DNA of 64,000 nucleotides from Pseudanabaena sp. ABRG5-3 (lineage in GTDB: Bacteria > Cyanobacteriota > Cyanobacteriia > Pseudanabaenales > Pseudanabaenaceae), in the NCBI RefSeq assembly GCF_003967015.1, contig NZ_AP017560.1, positions 4,624,501 through 4,688,500 on the forward strand, read 5' to 3'. Positions 17,537-25,447 of the stretch are shown piece after piece; positions within the stretch are counted from its first letter, which is position 1; each line of letters starts with the position of its first letter. Made by a program: the position numbers and the translations under genes. Under the pieces are notes generated by a model. It did not search any database. It was not told the DNA's origin and saw nothing but the letters and a program-made list of their open reading frames with translations.

Positions 17537-18596
17537 GGCTTTGTTGCATGAATAAAAATAAGGGATGAGAAAGAATAACTTAGGAAAGATAATCAACGAG
17601 TAACAGGAGAAGAGAGAGGTTTAGCAAGTTGAATCATGCGATTGAGTGCAGCACATTTGATGAACAACTCAACCGCCTGATTGTCAAATTTACGAGAAGA
17701 TAAAGTAGCCCCAAAGATTTTTTTGAAACGAAACATCGTGGTTTCTGCCAAAGAACGTCGATGATAACCTGAGTCACGTTTCCATTTTTTGCGCCCATGT
17801 TTACGGATATAGCGCAGGTTTTGGTCACGGGGATGGGGAGGAGCATTGGTATTGCCATGCTGCCAGATTTTGGCATCTTTGCGGGGAGGAATCACGGCTT
17901 TAGCTCCATGTTGAGCAATCTCGTCATAACAATGGCGATGGTCATAGGCTCCATCTGCGGAAACTTGAGCGATCTCAGCATCAATGCCTTCGAGAATATC
18001 GGCAAGTACTTCACCATCATGGCAATCATTCATAGTGACGACCGCAGCCAGTATTTCTCCTGTAGATTCATCGCCTCCAAGGTGTAATTTGCGCCATGTC
18101 CGTCTCTTGCTAATCCCATGCTGCCGTGTTTTCCATTCCCCTTCTCCATAGACTTTGATCCCTGTCGAATCAACTACTACATGCACTGCTCCCTGTTTGG
18201 GGATTACTGGTAATGTCACGCTTAAACTTGCTGTCCGTCTTGATACGGTGCTGTGGTCTGGGACTGGTAAATCTATGCCCATCAAGGTAAATAGTGACGC
18301 TAACAGTCCTTGCGTTTGTCTTCCTGCTTGTTGATATACCGCTTTGACTGTGATGAATGTCGCGATTGCTATATCACTATAATCATTTGAAGCACCCCGT
18401 TTTCCGCTTAATGTTTGGTTTAACCAGCTTTCAATTACTTCTTCGCTAATCCAAAAAGTCAGGCTTCCTCTTTGTTTTAGCCCTGCGTTATACTCTGCCC
18501 AGTTGCGAACCTGATATTTCTCTTTCATTAGCTGGGACTCCATCTCCTGATTTTTATCTAATTTACCTTCTCTTCCCCTTTTTATGCAACAACGCC
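17537..18596 (-). mobile_element. Complete IS5-family (IS903-like) insertion sequence, 1060 bp
   Basis: Ends GGCTTTGTTGCATGAATAAA (left) and the complement of TTTTTATGCAACAACGCC (right) are imperfect inverted repeats of the IS903 type. The flanks are the exact direct repeat CTATAGAGA (17528-17536 and 18597-18605), a 9-bp target duplication as expected for IS903. The transposase is intact, so the copy may be active. Confidence 0.96.
17593..18543 (-). CDS. IS5 family (IS903-type) transposase
   Basis: 316 residues. DDE motifs: VVVDSTGIKVYG (first D), VSADGAYDHRH (second D) and YHRRSLAETTMFRFKKIFG (the E within the Y-(2)-R-(3)-E-(6)-K signature). An N-terminal DUF772-like helical part precedes. 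Full length. Confidence 0.96.
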   Translation of the reverse strand: MESQLMKEKYQVRNWAEYNAGLKQRGSLTFWISEEVIESWLNQTLSGKRGASNDYSDIAIATFITVKAVYQQAGRQTQGLLASLFTLMGIDLPVPDHSTVSRRTASLSVTLPVIPKQGAVHVVVDSTGIKVYGEGEWKTRQHGISKRRTWRKLHLGGDESTGEILAAVVTMNDCHDGEVLADILEGIDAEIAQVSADGAYDHRHCYDEIAQHGAKAVIPPRKDAKIWQHGNTNAPPHPRDQNLRYIRKHGRKKWKRDSGYHRRSLAETTMFRFKKIFGATLSSRKFDNQAVELFIKCAALNRMIQLAKPLSSPVTR

Positions 18597-18604
18597 CTAT
18601 AGAG

Positions 18605-18790
18605 ATGAAAAATCTGACCGCAATTATTGAACAGGCTGAAGAAAGTGGCTACTTTGCCTATTGTCCAGAAGTATCTGGCGCAAATGGACAAGGAGAAACC
18701 ATTGACGAATGCTTTGAAGATTTACAACTTGCCATACAGCTTATCTTTGAAGAGCTAAGAGAACAGGATGAGTCAAGATCAACCAAATAA
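18605..18790 (+). CDS. HicB-like antitoxin-type protein
   Basis: 61 residues from the ATG at 18605, which lies at the edge of the IS target duplication; an in-frame ATG at 18584 inside the IS end would make a 68-residue fusion. ESGYFAYCPEVSGANGQGETIDECFEDLQLAI is the HicB fold, read in pieces (YCPEV, GQGET). No hicA is adjacent. The IS has removed its native upstream region, so expression may now depend on the IS end. Confidence 0.8.
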   Translation: MKNLTAIIEQAEESGYFAYCPEVSGANGQGETIDECFEDLQLAIQLIFEELREQDESRSTK

Positions 18791-18968
18791 CGAACAAGCA
18801 CAAGGACTGTATAGGTTATGTTATCGCCTGACAAACGCAATCTATCCTAATTGGCAGTATAAAGCGATCGAGCTTGTTAGAATAGACGAACGTACTGGAC
18901 ATCTATATGTGCTTGCAGAAGGAAATCTTGACTTTGAGATAAAAACTACAGGAGGCTATGAGCCATGA
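18768..18968 (+). CDS. DUF6888 family protein
   Basis: 66 residues; QAQGLYRLCYRLTNAIYPNW and IELVRIDERTGHLYVLAEG are characteristic of a small cyanobacterial family (DUF6888). It overlaps the HicB-like gene by 23 bp and the next gene by 4 bp, forming a tight operon. Function unknown; it is usually found with DUF6887, as here. Confidence 0.75.
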   Translation: MSQDQPNNEQAQGLYRLCYRLTNAIYPNWQYKAIELVRIDERTGHLYVLAEGNLDFEIKTTGGYEP

Positions 18969-19159
18969 CAGACATCAATTACAACAAAATGGAATTGGAT
19001 GACTTACGGAAATATGTACTTACTCATAGGGAAGATATCCAAGCTTTTCAGTCATACATTGATCGCTCGAAGGCTTCTGGAAGAATGATAGCTGTTGACG
19101 CAGCCACACCTAAATGGGAAGAAGCTCTAGAGGAAAATATCCGCCGTACAGCTAATTAG
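18965..19159 (+). CDS. DUF6887 family protein
   Basis: 64 residues; NKMELDDLRKYVLTHREDIQAF and YIDRSKASGRMI are the DUF6887 pattern. It overlaps the DUF6888 gene (ATGA). The constant pairing suggests a two-component module, possibly toxin-antitoxin, but no activity is known. Confidence 0.75.
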   Translation: MTDINYNKMELDDLRKYVLTHREDIQAFQSYIDRSKASGRMIAVDAATPKWEEALEENIRRTAN

Positions 19160-19237
19160 CGCTCGCCGACCTTGTGGTGCGATCATTACAAAATGATTGG
19201 ATGCAATTAAGAAGCTAGGAAATCAGGACGAGGATTT

Positions 19238-19456
19238 ATGAATAGCTACAGTATGAGAGTTCAATGGTCTGAGGTGGATCGTCTGTTCCTAGTCACAATT
19301 CCAGAATTTGCCGATCGCGTTGTTATGCCTTGTACTCATGGTGAAACTCGTGAGAAAGCAATTCATAATGGAGAAGAAGTTATTGAAATGTACCTAGAAG
19401 CTTGGCAAATAGAAGGTGAAGCTATTCCTGAGCCGAAGACACTTCAAGCTGTTTAG
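19238..19456 (+). CDS. HicB-like protein
   Basis: 72 residues; YSMRVQWSEVDRLFLVTIPEFADRV and EAWQIEGEAIPEP match short HicB-type antitoxins with the incomplete RNase-H-like fold. No HicA toxin lies beside it. Part of a string of very small genes at 18.6-20 kb. Confidence 0.78.
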   Translation: MNSYSMRVQWSEVDRLFLVTIPEFADRVVMPCTHGETREKAIHNGEEVIEMYLEAWQIEGEAIPEPKTLQAV

Positions 19457-19498
19457 CCATTATTTCATCTCCTGTTTAATTACACTACGGTCAATAAC

Positions 19499-19639
19499 AT
19501 GAGTAAATCTAACTCAAAAAAGAAAACTCAGAATTACTTAGAGAGTCTTACAAAAGAGGAACTTGTCGGCTTAATTTTAAAGTTTGCTCCTCAGACTTTC
19601 TTGGATAGTATAAATAGTCAATATTGCGAGTCAAAGTGA
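19499..19639 (+). CDS. Very small hypothetical protein
   Basis: 46 residues, lysine-rich start (MSKSNSKKKTQNYLESLTKE) then a helical end with LILKFAPQTFLDSI. It is spaced 4 bp before the next gene on the same strand, so the two are likely cotranslated. Not recognised. Confidence 0.5.
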   Translation: MSKSNSKKKTQNYLESLTKEELVGLILKFAPQTFLDSINSQYCESK

Positions 19640-19643
19640 GGCT

Positions 19644-20033
19644 ATGATTCTATTTGAAGAAGCTTCAGAAGCTATCAATACAATATTTTCTGACGAGAGT
19701 TTATTGTACAGTCCCAGTGAATTTGAGCGTACATTACTAAAACAGCTAGAAAAAATTAGAGGTTTATGGGATAAATTACCATCACAGATTGGAGATTTAA
19801 TCATAAAAATAATAGAGGATGTTGAACAAGCTTTTGAAGATGGCTACTTGTATATTGAGAATTATGGCAAGGAAGATGAATATTTTGAATCAGAAGATAT
19901 TAATGACTACATATTTAGTTTTACAAGTAGTCTTCCCAAGGATATGAAGTCAAATTACACAAGAAAACTTAAAAGAGTAATTAGTAATTGTGGATATTCT
20001 ACTTTTTCAAGCATTGAGAAAAAATGCTCCTAA
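19644..20033 (+). CDS. Hypothetical acidic helical protein
   Basis: 129 residues, strongly acidic, with several helices (FERTLLKQLEKIRGLWDKL, LIIKIIEDVEQAFEDGYLYI). No motif recognised. AT-rich with few HIP1 sites, in an accessory patch between an IS and a broken transposase. Confidence 0.55.
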   Translation: MILFEEASEAINTIFSDESLLYSPSEFERTLLKQLEKIRGLWDKLPSQIGDLIIKIIEDVEQAFEDGYLYIENYGKEDEYFESEDINDYIFSFTSSLPKDMKSNYTRKLKRVISNCGYSTFSSIEKKCS

Positions 20034-20050
20034 CTATTGGAGGACTAGTT

Positions 20051-20725
20051 ATGACTGTTGATTCTCAATTAGCTGAAAAGGGTTTAGACGCGAAAGCTTT
20101 AGAAAGAAATAGATTGCAAGGAATTGCAGAAAAATATAGATTGAAAGGATTTGAAGCCTTCTAAATCCTTGATCCCTTTTGATTTAGGAAATTATTGTCC
20201 AGATCTTATGGCACGAAAGGGATTGGATGAAGGTTACATAATTGAACTTAAAAGCTCAATTGCAAAAATCTCAGTCGATATCGAGAAATTGCCGAAATAG
20301 TAGCTCAGTATCATGGTTGGCGATTTTTACTGATTACTGGAGAAGATATCTCTTCAGCCGATCCCCAAGATGATAGTGAATTGCTGACTTGGAAACAAAT
20401 GTTGCAACGCCAAGAACAGGCTCAAAGATTTTTAGTGATCGGCGAAGTGGAAGTTGCCTTTTGGTATTTATGGGGGATTTTAGAAGCAGCTATGCGTCGT
20501 CAAGCTATGCAAGTTACAATTACGATAGAACGCTTTCCTGCTAACTCTTTGATTAACCATTTGTATTCTCAAGGTGAGCTTTCGATAGAGCATTTCGATC
20601 AAGTGAGAGTAATTCAAACTATACGCGATCGGCTTATACATGGTTATCAACTGCCTAATCTTGAGGAACCTACAAAGCACTTGCAAGTGCTTATTAATGA
20701 ATTAATTGCAATGTGGAAGATCTAA
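20051..20725 (+). pseudogene. Restriction-nuclease-like gene broken by two frameshifts
   Basis: Reading from ATG 20051 gives AEKGLDAKALERNRLQGIAE then a stop after KGFEAF; shifting frame at ~20158 continues PSKSLIPFDLGNYCPDLMAR and GYIIELKSSIAKISVD; a second shift at ~20280 continues REIAEIVAQYHGWRFLLITG and runs to 20725. The pieces join into one protein of ~225 residues with an ELK-type nuclease-like core and a helical C-terminal part (20381-20725 is the longest open piece). Two frameshifts make it a pseudogene. Confidence 0.75.
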
Positions 20726-20743
20726 ATCTATAGATTTAGTAGC

Positions 20744-20960
20744 ATTTCTTTTATTTTTGTCCATTTACTGACATATCCCGAACCCACTCCCAAAATGTCT
20801 TTGATCTCCCGATGCTTATATCCTTCCAGATACATTTACACCGACATACCTCTCTTTAATTCTCTTGCCTCTCGATTTGCTTCGATAAATTCTTGCAGTT
20901 CTTCTGGCATTTTATTTCCATCTAAAAATATCTTTCCTGTTTCTGCTTTCTCACATCTCA
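20744..20960 (-). pseudogene. Remnant of an IS630-like transposase N-terminus
   Basis: On the minus strand from ATG 20960, MPEELQEFIEANREARELKR and then, after an in-frame TAA, MYLEGYKHREIKDILGVGSG-YVSKWTK can be read. The second part is a helix-turn-helix of the kind that opens IS630/Tc1 transposases. The catalytic part is absent. Confidence 0.65.
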
Positions 20961-21072
20961 TTTAGGATTGCTATATAGTAATCCGCTATCCCCTAGCGTT
21001 TAGACTAGTTTAGAGCAATTTCCTAGGTAAGCTGTATAATTTTACATAGTTTATAGATACTTCATTTTCTCA

Positions 21073-22335
21073 ATGGCTGATAATGAGCTAACAATCGTGG
21101 ATGACTTAGAATTTGCGGATGAAATGGATCAAGTTTCGTCACCAAGTCTAGGGGCTTGGAAGGTTCTAATTGTTGATGACGAAGTAGAAGTTCATAATAT
21201 CACCAGACTAGCTTTAGAAGATTTCCGCTTTAATAACAAGAGTCTCAATCTCCTCAGTGCTTACTCTGGGATAGAAGCTCGTCAGATTATGTTAGAGAAT
21301 CCTGATATTGCGATTGCTCTGCTCGATGTTATTATGGAATCCGATGACGCAGGTTTAATTACTGCCAAATACATCCGCGAAACTCTCCAAAATCGCGCAA
21401 TTAGGATTATTTTGCGAACAGGACAGCCGGGGCGAGTACCTGAACAACAAGTAGTCGTTAATTATGATATCGATGATTACAAGACAAAAACAGAACTGAC
21501 CTCCCAAAAGCTATTCACAACACTTATCACATCTTTGCGAGTGTATACCCTATTAGTATCGTTGAATGCCAATTTAGAACATGCTAATGCAGCACTCATC
21601 CAATCTAGCAAACTAAAAGATGAATTTCTCTCTACAATGAATCATGAGTTACGCACACCCCTCAACGCAATCTTAGGAATGACAGAATGTTTACTTGGAG
21701 AATTTTTTGGCACAATCAATTCCAACCAAGAGGAAGCGCTCGAAATCATTAAAAGTAGTAGTAAAGATCTACTGAAACTAATTAATGACATGATGGATGC
21801 CTCCAAAATCATGGCAGGTATGCTCAAGCTAGACATCACAACCGTAGCGATCGCGGATTTGTGCAGTTCCAGCCTCAAGTTTGTGAAAAATAAGGCTCTT
21901 GAAAAACAAATTCAGCTCACAATGAACCTAGCGACTCAGGTAACAGCGATCGCTGTTGATGAGCAACGGCTAAGACAAGTATTAATCCATTTATTAGACA
22001 ATGCAATTAAATTCACACCATCGGGAGGCAAGGTAAGTCTAGATGTGAGAATAGAAAATGAGCAGAATTCTGATCCTTGGATTCAGTTCTTAGTTACCGA
22101 TACAGGTATTGGGATTGCTCCTCACCATCAAGCCAAGATATTTCAGGCATTTACTCAAATTGATAGCGGGCTCAATCGTAAATATGAAGGCTCAGGATTA
22201 GGGCTAGCACTAGTGCAGCAACTCGTAGAACTCCACTGCGGCTATGTCAATTTCAGCAGCAATATTGATCAAGGTAGTTGCTTTACAGTCCATTTACCGC
22301 TAAAGGCACAGATTTATCCAACACAAGATATATAG
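21073..22335 (+). CDS. Hybrid receiver-histidine kinase
   Basis: 420 residues. Receiver domain at ~28-150 with VLIVDDE, the phospho-Asp in LLDVIMESD and the conserved T in ILRTGQPG; then HisKA at ~185 with FLSTMNHELRTPLNAI, and HATPase_c with LIHLLDNAIKFTP, VTDTGIGIAP and YEGSGLGLALV. Cytoplasmic: no membrane segment. The receiver part is nearly the same as that of the next gene, whose output domain differs. Confidence 0.93.
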   Translation: MADNELTIVDDLEFADEMDQVSSPSLGAWKVLIVDDEVEVHNITRLALEDFRFNNKSLNLLSAYSGIEARQIMLENPDIAIALLDVIMESDDAGLITAKYIRETLQNRAIRIILRTGQPGRVPEQQVVVNYDIDDYKTKTELTSQKLFTTLITSLRVYTLLVSLNANLEHANAALIQSSKLKDEFLSTMNHELRTPLNAILGMTECLLGEFFGTINSNQEEALEIIKSSSKDLLKLINDMMDASKIMAGMLKLDITTVAIADLCSSSLKFVKNKALEKQIQLTMNLATQVTAIAVDEQRLRQVLIHLLDNAIKFTPSGGKVSLDVRIENEQNSDPWIQFLVTDTGIGIAPHHQAKIFQAFTQIDSGLNRKYEGSGLGLALVQQLVELHCGYVNFSSNIDQGSCFTVHLPLKAQIYPTQDI

Positions 22336-22362
22336 CAATGAAAGAGATAGCTAGGACAAATC

Positions 22363-22417
22363 AAAACCCAAATAAACAAAGGCAGCACTAGGCGCTGCCT
22401 TTGTTTATTTGGGTTTT
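22363..22417. terminator. Long hairpin after the hybrid kinase
   Basis: AAAACCCAAATAAACAAAGG and its complement form a 24-bp stem around ACTAGGC. Weaker pairing extends outward (TAGCAATGAAAG with CTTTCACTGCTA). It lies 28 bp after the stop and fits a terminator or a dispersed palindrome. Confidence 0.7.
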
Positions 22418-22482
22418 ATGTCCTAAGCAAAACTTTCACTGCTATAGCTTATACAATCCCATAATGGACATACAGGAAAATC

Positions 22483-22540
22483 AAGAACCGATTTTTTGTG
22501 GCGCGGCGAAGCCATACCACAAAAAATTTGGGTTCTTATT
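22483..22540. repeat. Hairpin repeat
   Basis: AAGAACCGATTTTTTGTGG and CCACAAAAAATTTGGGTTCTT pair around a 15-base loop. No gene is encoded between 22336 and 22743; the gap is a string of three palindromes. Confidence 0.65.
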
Positions 22541-22667
22541 AGAGCGTGTTTAAGAAGTATCCTATTTAGCATAAATTTCCGCTCCCCCCCTTACAAAGGG
22601 GGGGAATCAAATCCTCCCCCTTTGTAAGGGGAAGTTAGAGGGGATAAAAACTTCTCAAACACGCTCT
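22541..22667. mobile_element. 127-bp MITE-like palindrome, copy 1
   Basis: Ends AGAGCGTGTTTAAGAAG and CTTCTCAAACACGCTCT are inverted repeats with one mismatch; the centre is a G/C-tract hairpin (CTCCCCCCCTTACAAAGGGG and complement). The same element recurs at 24306-24434. Confidence 0.85.
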
Positions 22668-22743
22668 TACATCGCATTGGTTTCAACTATTTCTCTGGGT
22701 AAGCTGTATAATTCTATAGAGTTATAGATAATTCATGTTCTCA

Positions 22744-24222
22744 ATGGTTGATGATGAGTTAATAATTACAGATGAATTGGAATTTGCTGATGAAGTTGAT
22801 CAAACGTTGTCGGAAAATCTGGAGTCTTGGAAAGTTCTAATCGTTGATGATGAAGTAGAAATTCATAACATCACTAGACTTGCCTTGGAAGATTTTAGTT
22901 TTGACAACAAGAGTCTCAAGTTCCTCAGTGCTTATTCTGGAACGGATGCATGCCAGATAATGGAAAAAAATCCTGACATTGCGGTTACATTGCTCGATGT
23001 CATTATGGAATCCGATGATGCGGGGTTGATTACCGCTAAGTACATCCGCGAAACCCTTCAGAATCGTGCAATCAGGATTATTTTACGAACGGGGCAGCCG
23101 GGGCAAGTCCCCGAAAGACAAGTAATCGTCGATTATGATATTGATGATTACAAAACTAAAACAGAATTTACCTCCCAAAAGCTGTTTACAACGATTATTA
23201 CGGCTTTGCGATCATATAAAGCCTACACTGAATTAGAAGCACTGAATTCCAATTTAGAAAGGCGTGTAGAAGAGCGAACCATTACATTACAGAATGAGAT
23301 CAATAAACGGAGGGAAATAGAAAATATTCTTAGTGGAATTTTAAATAGTTCTCTTGATGGCATTGTGGCTCTAAAGTCAGTACGTGAACCTACTACTGAT
23401 AACATTGAAAGTTTTCGTTGCTTAATGATTAATCCAATTATTGTTAGAGCCTTTAATGCCAATCAAGAAGAACTAATTGGGAAATTGTTGTCAAGAAAGT
23501 TACTTAATCATATTGAGCCAGATCTGTTCGATCGCTTTGTTAAAGTTGTGGAAACAGGACAACCTTTAGAACAAGATTTTTATTATCCTTGGGGGGATTC
23601 TTACTGGTATCAATTTGCATCCGTTAAGTTAGATGACGGTCTAGCAATTACCGTGCGCGATATTACTGCACGGAAGAAAATAGAACTTGCTCTGCAAGAA
23701 TCGAATCAAAAACTCGAATCCTTAGTAAATATTGATGGACTAACTAAGGTCGCAAACCGTCGATGTTTTGATATTCGCCTCCAAGAAGAATGGAATCGAC
23801 TAGCCCGAAAACAACAATTGCTTTCGTTAATTATCTTTGATCTTGATTTCTTTAAGTTCTATAATGATTATTATGGACATCTCGCGGGGGATGATTGCCT
23901 AGAAAGGGTCGCACAGGCTATCTACAAAGCAATTGATCGTGCTGGTGATCTCGTAGCTCGCTATGGTGGTGAGGAATTTGTGGTACTGCTTCCTAGTACT
24001 GATTTAGATGGGGCGATCTCTGTAGCCCAAAGAATGCAGCAGATTGTTCAGGATTTAGCTATTCCCCATCAACAGTCTAGTGTGAGTTCAATTGTCACAA
24101 TTAGTCTCGGAATTGCCTCAGTTATGCCCACGATAGAAGGTCAAGCAAACACATTAATTGAGCAAGCAGATCAGGCATTGTACAAAGCAAAACAACAGGG
24201 GCGCGATCGCTACTGTACCTAG
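22744..24222 (+). CDS. Receiver-PAS-GGDEF diguanylate cyclase
   Basis: 492 residues from ATG 22744, the start that aligns with the paralogue at 21073 (an ATG at 22735 adds three residues). Receiver domain (VLIVDDE, LLDVIMESD, ILRTGQPG), a short coiled coil, a PAS-like part (SSLDGIVALKSV ... DITARKK), and a C-terminal GGDEF domain with the active motif YGGEEF. It should make cyclic-di-GMP when phosphorylated. It is the sister of the hybrid kinase at 21073 in its first ~160 residues. Confidence 0.93.
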   Translation: MVDDELIITDELEFADEVDQTLSENLESWKVLIVDDEVEIHNITRLALEDFSFDNKSLKFLSAYSGTDACQIMEKNPDIAVTLLDVIMESDDAGLITAKYIRETLQNRAIRIILRTGQPGQVPERQVIVDYDIDDYKTKTEFTSQKLFTTIITALRSYKAYTELEALNSNLERRVEERTITLQNEINKRREIENILSGILNSSLDGIVALKSVREPTTDNIESFRCLMINPIIVRAFNANQEELIGKLLSRKLLNHIEPDLFDRFVKVVETGQPLEQDFYYPWGDSYWYQFASVKLDDGLAITVRDITARKKIELALQESNQKLESLVNIDGLTKVANRRCFDIRLQEEWNRLARKQQLLSLIIFDLDFFKFYNDYYGHLAGDDCLERVAQAIYKAIDRAGDLVARYGGEEFVVLLPSTDLDGAISVAQRMQQIVQDLAIPHQQSSVSSIVTISLGIASVMPTIEGQANTLIEQADQALYKAKQQGRDRYCT

Positions 24223-24227
24223 CCCAT

Positions 24228-24303
24228 ATAGCAATCCTAAGTCATTTGTAGTTTGTGGAAGCGCACCCCGAAGGGGTGCGCTTCCACAAACTGTTTTTGC
24301 TAT
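24228..24303. repeat. Palindromic repeat, family with GCGCACCCCGAAGGGGTGCGC core
   Basis: AGTTTGTGGAAGCGCACCCC and its complement make a near-perfect hairpin bounded by TAGCAATCCTAAGTCATTT. A second copy lies at 42963-43050. Confidence 0.8.
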
Positions 24304-24305
24304 TA

Positions 24306-24434
24306 AGAGCGTGTTTGAGAAGTAATAAATTTCTGCTTTTACCCCCCTCAATCCCCCCTTGGAAGGGGGGAAGTCTAAGTTCTCCCCCTTCCAAGGGGGG
24401 GGTAGAGGGGGTAAAAACTTCTCAAACACGCTCT
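24306..24434. mobile_element. 129-bp MITE-like palindrome, copy 2
   Basis: Ends AGAGCGTGTTTGAGAAG and CTTCTCAAACACGCTCT are perfect inverted repeats; the inside is a CCCCCTTGGAAGGGGGG type hairpin. It abuts the 3' end of galT and contributes two bases of its stop codon. Confidence 0.85.
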
Positions 24435-25434
24435 AAGGAATTTGCACTTCTCGTAAGAACTTGGCGCTATCTTCAGGCATAGCTGTATTGATATACATTC
24501 CACTGCCTAGTTCAAAGCCTGCCGCCTTAGAAACCCTTGGCACGATCGCTAAATACCAATGGAAATAATCAGACTGTTTCTCATCCGTTGGCATTGAGCG
24601 AATTGTGTAATTGTAGGCGGGATTATTGAGCCCATAATAAAGTTTAGCGAGAACTGTTTTGAGATTATAGGCAAGATCGGCAAGCTCAATATCGGTCGTT
24701 TCGCTAAAGCAAGAACTATGACGGCGAGGAAATATCCACATATGGAAAGGAGATAGAGCCGCATAGGGCATAAAAGTGACAAAATGTTCTGTCTCAAAAA
24801 CAATTCGCTCTTGAGCCGCTAGCTCGTCTCTGAGAGTATGGCAAAATAAACATTCACCGATATCATCAAAATAATTAGTTGCTTCGATTAAACGATAACG
24901 AATTTGCGAAGGAACTACAGGCGTAGCAGTGATTTGTGAATGAGGATGTTCGAGGGAAGTACCAGCACTTTCGCCGTGATTTTTAAAGATAATGATGCTT
25001 TCAATGCGATTATCTTGGCTGATCACCTTGTAACGCTGGCGATAGGCTTTGAAAATATTAATTACATCATCAAGCTGCATGAGCGCGATCGTCGCATTAT
25101 GATCGGGATGCTCGATCAAAACTTCGTGGTAGCCTACACCTGTAATAGAGCGATGGATTCCCTCACTATGACGGATGCGATCGCCAATAGGAGACAGAGC
25201 AGGATATTTATTCGGAATAATCCTGATCCGCCAGCCACGCTCATCTTCTATACGCAAATATTCAGGTTCCGCAGTATTTTCATTGCCCCGACAAAAAGGA
25301 CAATTATGTTTATAGGTGGGTAAGTCGGGGGGGATTTCATCTAGCGATCGCGCAAACTCATGGGGGCGCTTAGCTCTCTCAGTGGCAAAAATCACCCAGT
25401 CTTTAGTAATCACGTTTTGGCGCAGATGTGACAT
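24433..25434 (-). CDS. galT: Galactose-1-phosphate uridylyltransferase
   Basis: 333 residues. Swaps UMP between UDP-glucose and galactose-1-phosphate in the Leloir pathway. CPFCRGNE gives the zinc cysteines, NHGESAGTSLEHPHSQITAT has the nucleophilic histidine in HPHSQ, and a second zinc-type CLFCH occurs mid-protein. No other gal genes are adjacent. The stop lies in a MITE end. Confidence 0.94.
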   Translation of the reverse strand: MSHLRQNVITKDWVIFATERAKRPHEFARSLDEIPPDLPTYKHNCPFCRGNENTAEPEYLRIEDERGWRIRIIPNKYPALSPIGDRIRHSEGIHRSITGVGYHEVLIEHPDHNATIALMQLDDVINIFKAYRQRYKVISQDNRIESIIIFKNHGESAGTSLEHPHSQITATPVVPSQIRYRLIEATNYFDDIGECLFCHTLRDELAAQERIVFETEHFVTFMPYAALSPFHMWIFPRRHSSCFSETTDIELADLAYNLKTVLAKLYYGLNNPAYNYTIRSMPTDEKQSDYFHWYLAIVPRVSKAAGFELGSGMYINTAMPEDSAKFLREVQIP

Positions 25435-25447
25435 AGTAGTTTGCGGC

